A stretch of 64,000 nucleotides of DNA. It comes from Paralichthys olivaceus (taxonomy: Eukaryota > Chordata > Actinopteri > Pleuronectiformes > Paralichthyidae). The translations under genes were made by a program, and so were the position numbers. Position 1 is the stretch's first letter. Each line of letters opens with the position of its first letter. This document shows positions 62,235 through 64,000 of the stretch, piece by piece. The stretch spans positions 1,016,001-1,080,000 of the forward strand of contig NC_091096.1 in the NCBI RefSeq assembly GCF_024713975.1, in the 5' to 3' direction. The notes under the pieces were generated by a model. It did not search any database, had not been told where the DNA came from, and saw only the letters and a program-made list of their open reading frames with translations.

Positions 62235-62418
62235 TGTCGAGGCCTGTCCCTGTGTCGAGGCCTGTCCCTGTGTCGAGGCCTGTCCCTGTGTCGAGGCCTG
62301 TCCCTGTTTCGAGGCCTGTCCCTTTGTCGAGGCCTGTCCCTGTGTCGAGGCCTGTCCCTGTGTCGAGGCCTGTCCCTGTGTCGAGGCCTGTCCCTGTGTC
62401 GAGGCCTGTCCCTGTGTC
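62235..62418 (+). repeat. 18-bp minisatellite, 10 copies
   Basis: The unit is TGTCGAGGCCTGTCCCTG, with two variant copies in the middle. Because 18 is a multiple of three, five of the six frames stay open across it (for example RPVPVS), explaining several spurious ORFs. Confidence 0.95.
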
Positions 62419-62491
62419 GGCCAGCATCGACCTGCCACTGAGAACGGTTCGCCTCAGAAACCATCAGAGACCATCTTTGACAAACGATGAG

Positions 62492-62552
62492 GAACCAGCC
62501 ACCAGGGGGCAATCGAGATGTTCTGGCTTCACTTTCTGAAGCTATCATGTAG
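62492..62552 (+). repeat. Copy of the CCACCAGGGGGC fish repeat
   Basis: CCAGCCACCAGGGGGCAATC, then TTCTGGCTTCACTTTCTGAA and CTATCATGTAGG. It is a diverged member of the family seen at 5.9, 48.3, 49.0 and 56.3 kb. Confidence 0.65.
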
Positions 62553-62639
62553 GTTGGTAAGTAACAGGACACGTCAAAGAAACAAGACAAGGTGCAACAA
62601 TAAAAACAGGTGTGAAATTGAAGATGCGACTTTTCGTTC

Positions 62640-62662
62640 CTTTTTTTTTTTTTTTTTTTTTA
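62640..62662 (+). repeat. Poly-T tract, about 22 bases
   Basis: T run starting at the end of a TTCGTTCC context. It could be the A-tail of a minus-strand retroposed sequence, but no flanking duplication was seen. Confidence 0.7.
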
Positions 62663-62800
62663 TCACACAGACATAAAGTTGACATCTCAGCCGAGTCTCG
62701 GTTATGAAATCCTATCACTCCGCAGACTCTCCCGCTGACCGCTGCTGCCAGAAAACATTCTATCATTCATGTCATCGGAGGAGAGTTGAACCAAATGCAA

Positions 62801-62842
62801 CTTGAGGACGTCTCAGCTCATCCAAGAGGCTTCTTCAGTTCC
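62801..62842. repeat. Fragment of a common fish repeat, tentative
   Basis: GAGGACGTCTCAGCTCATCC followed by AAGAGGCTTCTTCAGTT resembles a motif (reverse: ctgaagaagcctcttggatg) scattered in many fish genomes. Its ends and family are unknown to me. Confidence 0.4.
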
Positions 62843-64000
62843 GAGTGGAGGGGAGTCCCTCCTGTTTAACCTCCGCGGGGTCGTTAACCAGACCGCTGAT
62901 GTCACTGGGTAGAGAACTGAAGACGCCTCTGCGTCATAATTGAGCAGGAACATTTTCTCATAGAAAGTTATATCTGTCTACTGGTGTAAATTATGTGAAT
63001 ATGTTTTTCTATCCAGCTGCTTCAGAAACAACACGTTTCAGTAACGAAACAGGCATCAGCAGACTGTTTCTCATTTTCCCCAGCGACAAAAACATAATTT
63101 CATTGTTTCATTGTTTATTCCATGAAGCTCTCAGTGGTTCTACTGGTTTATCAGAGTAGCTTTGACCCTTTGGACCTTTTAATAACCCGAGACCTGAGAT
63201 CTACCGACCAACTCCACAAATGTCTATCGGTCTGTATGAATGTGGAACGTGCATCTCATGAACAAATGGAACAAACAGGTGAACACCCCGGCAGTAAAGA
63301 ACTGGATGCATGAAGGGCACAATGAAAGTGTGATCTGCTGAGTTCATGCTCAATCCTACCTTCCTACCAAAAACAATAAATCTTTCTGGATGTTTTACTG
63401 GAGCTTTAAGCTGGTAGGGTTTCTCCCTGTGATTTTATCAGCAGCGCTAACATGTGACGCTCTCCTGCACCAGAGTTGCCAGATGGGAAATGCTGAAGAT
63501 TCGTACCAGAGGCTTAAAATTTGCTTGCTGAGGAAATTTATTGTGCACGAGTGATATCCAAGAAAACAGCAACACTAAATAAAACGGTCATAGATAAGTA
63601 ATTCTCTGGATGAATGAGTATTAGCTGGGAAGACGTTGCACAAGAGGAGAACAGACGCATGATCTACAGATGATGAAACAGAATCAATATTTAACTAAAC
63701 TGAAATTATAAAGTTGTTGGGGGGGGGGGGGGGGGGGGGGGGTCTGGTTACAAATCACAAATTAACGTCTGATTATTATTTGATAGAATCTGATTGAAGT
63801 TAATCGTTCAGTGAAAACAACCACGGCAGCGTGAACTTTGGCAAAAAACGGAGAATATCAGCTTTCTAATAAAAACATAAAAAAAACCCTGTATCAGAGC
63901 AAACTGGGAGAAATGAATGAGAACGTTCCAGGTCAGGATGGAGGCAGAGGACTCAGGGGAGCAGAGCACTGTGGGAAATGGGGAGTTCCCGTCTGTCTGT
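62843..64000. other. Right-edge interval, no gene recognised
   Basis: Non-coding AT-rich sequence, with a G run of about 23 at 63719-63742. Short open frames have no recognisable similarity. Confidence 0.5.
63719..63742 (+). repeat. Poly-G tract, about 23 bases
   Basis: Uninterrupted G run. The length may be uncertain in the assembly. Confidence 0.8.

Noticed and set aside
62115-62590. Several frames of 78-140 codons with RPVPVS or TGTGLD repeats
   Set aside because: Products of the 18-bp minisatellite, whose period is a multiple of three.

Overview
The window looks like teleost fish nuclear DNA, probably from a spiny-rayed fish, although I cannot name the species. The evidence is compact vertebrate genes with GT-AG introns of about 70 to 1,700 bp, many long CA/TG microsatellites, and short non-autonomous repeats of kinds common in fish. 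I assembled seven conserved protein-coding genes by hand from splice sites. All exon phases close and the protein lengths match the known families. No bacterial, CRISPR, rRNA or tRNA feature is supported, and I see no retroviral or other virus-like remnant.

Layout. (1) 0-10 kb, plus strand: a possible exon tail at the left edge, then a GRAM-domain membrane protein (gramd2b, 14 exons, 452 aa) and a small sperm-axoneme type protein resembling TEX43 (4 exons, 126 aa). (2) 10.4-22.3 kb, plus strand: a complete NKCC1 cotransporter, slc12a2 (26 exons, 1095 aa), with a CT-rich promoter. (3) 24.7-27.2 kb, plus strand: nudt12, a peroxisomal-type NADH/NAD-cap hydrolase (7 exons, 460 aa). (4) 29.8-38.5 kb, minus strand: the histone H3.3 chaperone hira (25 exons, 1018 aa), tail to tail with nudt12. 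(5) 40.9-46.6 kb, minus strand: the sugar transporter slc2a8/GLUT8 (10 exons, 494 aa), head to head with ttc16. (6) 47.3-52.1 kb, plus strand: the TPR protein ttc16 (12 exons, 617 aa). (7) 53.8-57.8 kb, minus strand: the muscle fusogen myomaker, mymk (5 exons, 226 aa, or about 285 aa with a candidate sixth exon). (8) 57.9-64 kb: no recognisable gene, only repeats and probable regulatory DNA.

The genes do not form one pathway. As I recall the human map, gramd2b, tex43, slc12a2 and nudt12 have relatives on 5q, hira on 22q, and slc2a8, ttc16 and mymk on 9q33-34. The window would then join three ancestral blocks.

The most interesting observations are these. In mymk, the stop expected after the C-terminal CCCV is missing, and the codons there form a consensus splice donor in phase with a 66-codon downstream exon. 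In slc2a8 intron 1, a tandem repeat carries four extra copies of the end of coding exon 1, including its splice donor. TG tracts abut at least eight 3' splice sites across five genes, and complementary TG and CA tracts flank ttc16 exon 9.
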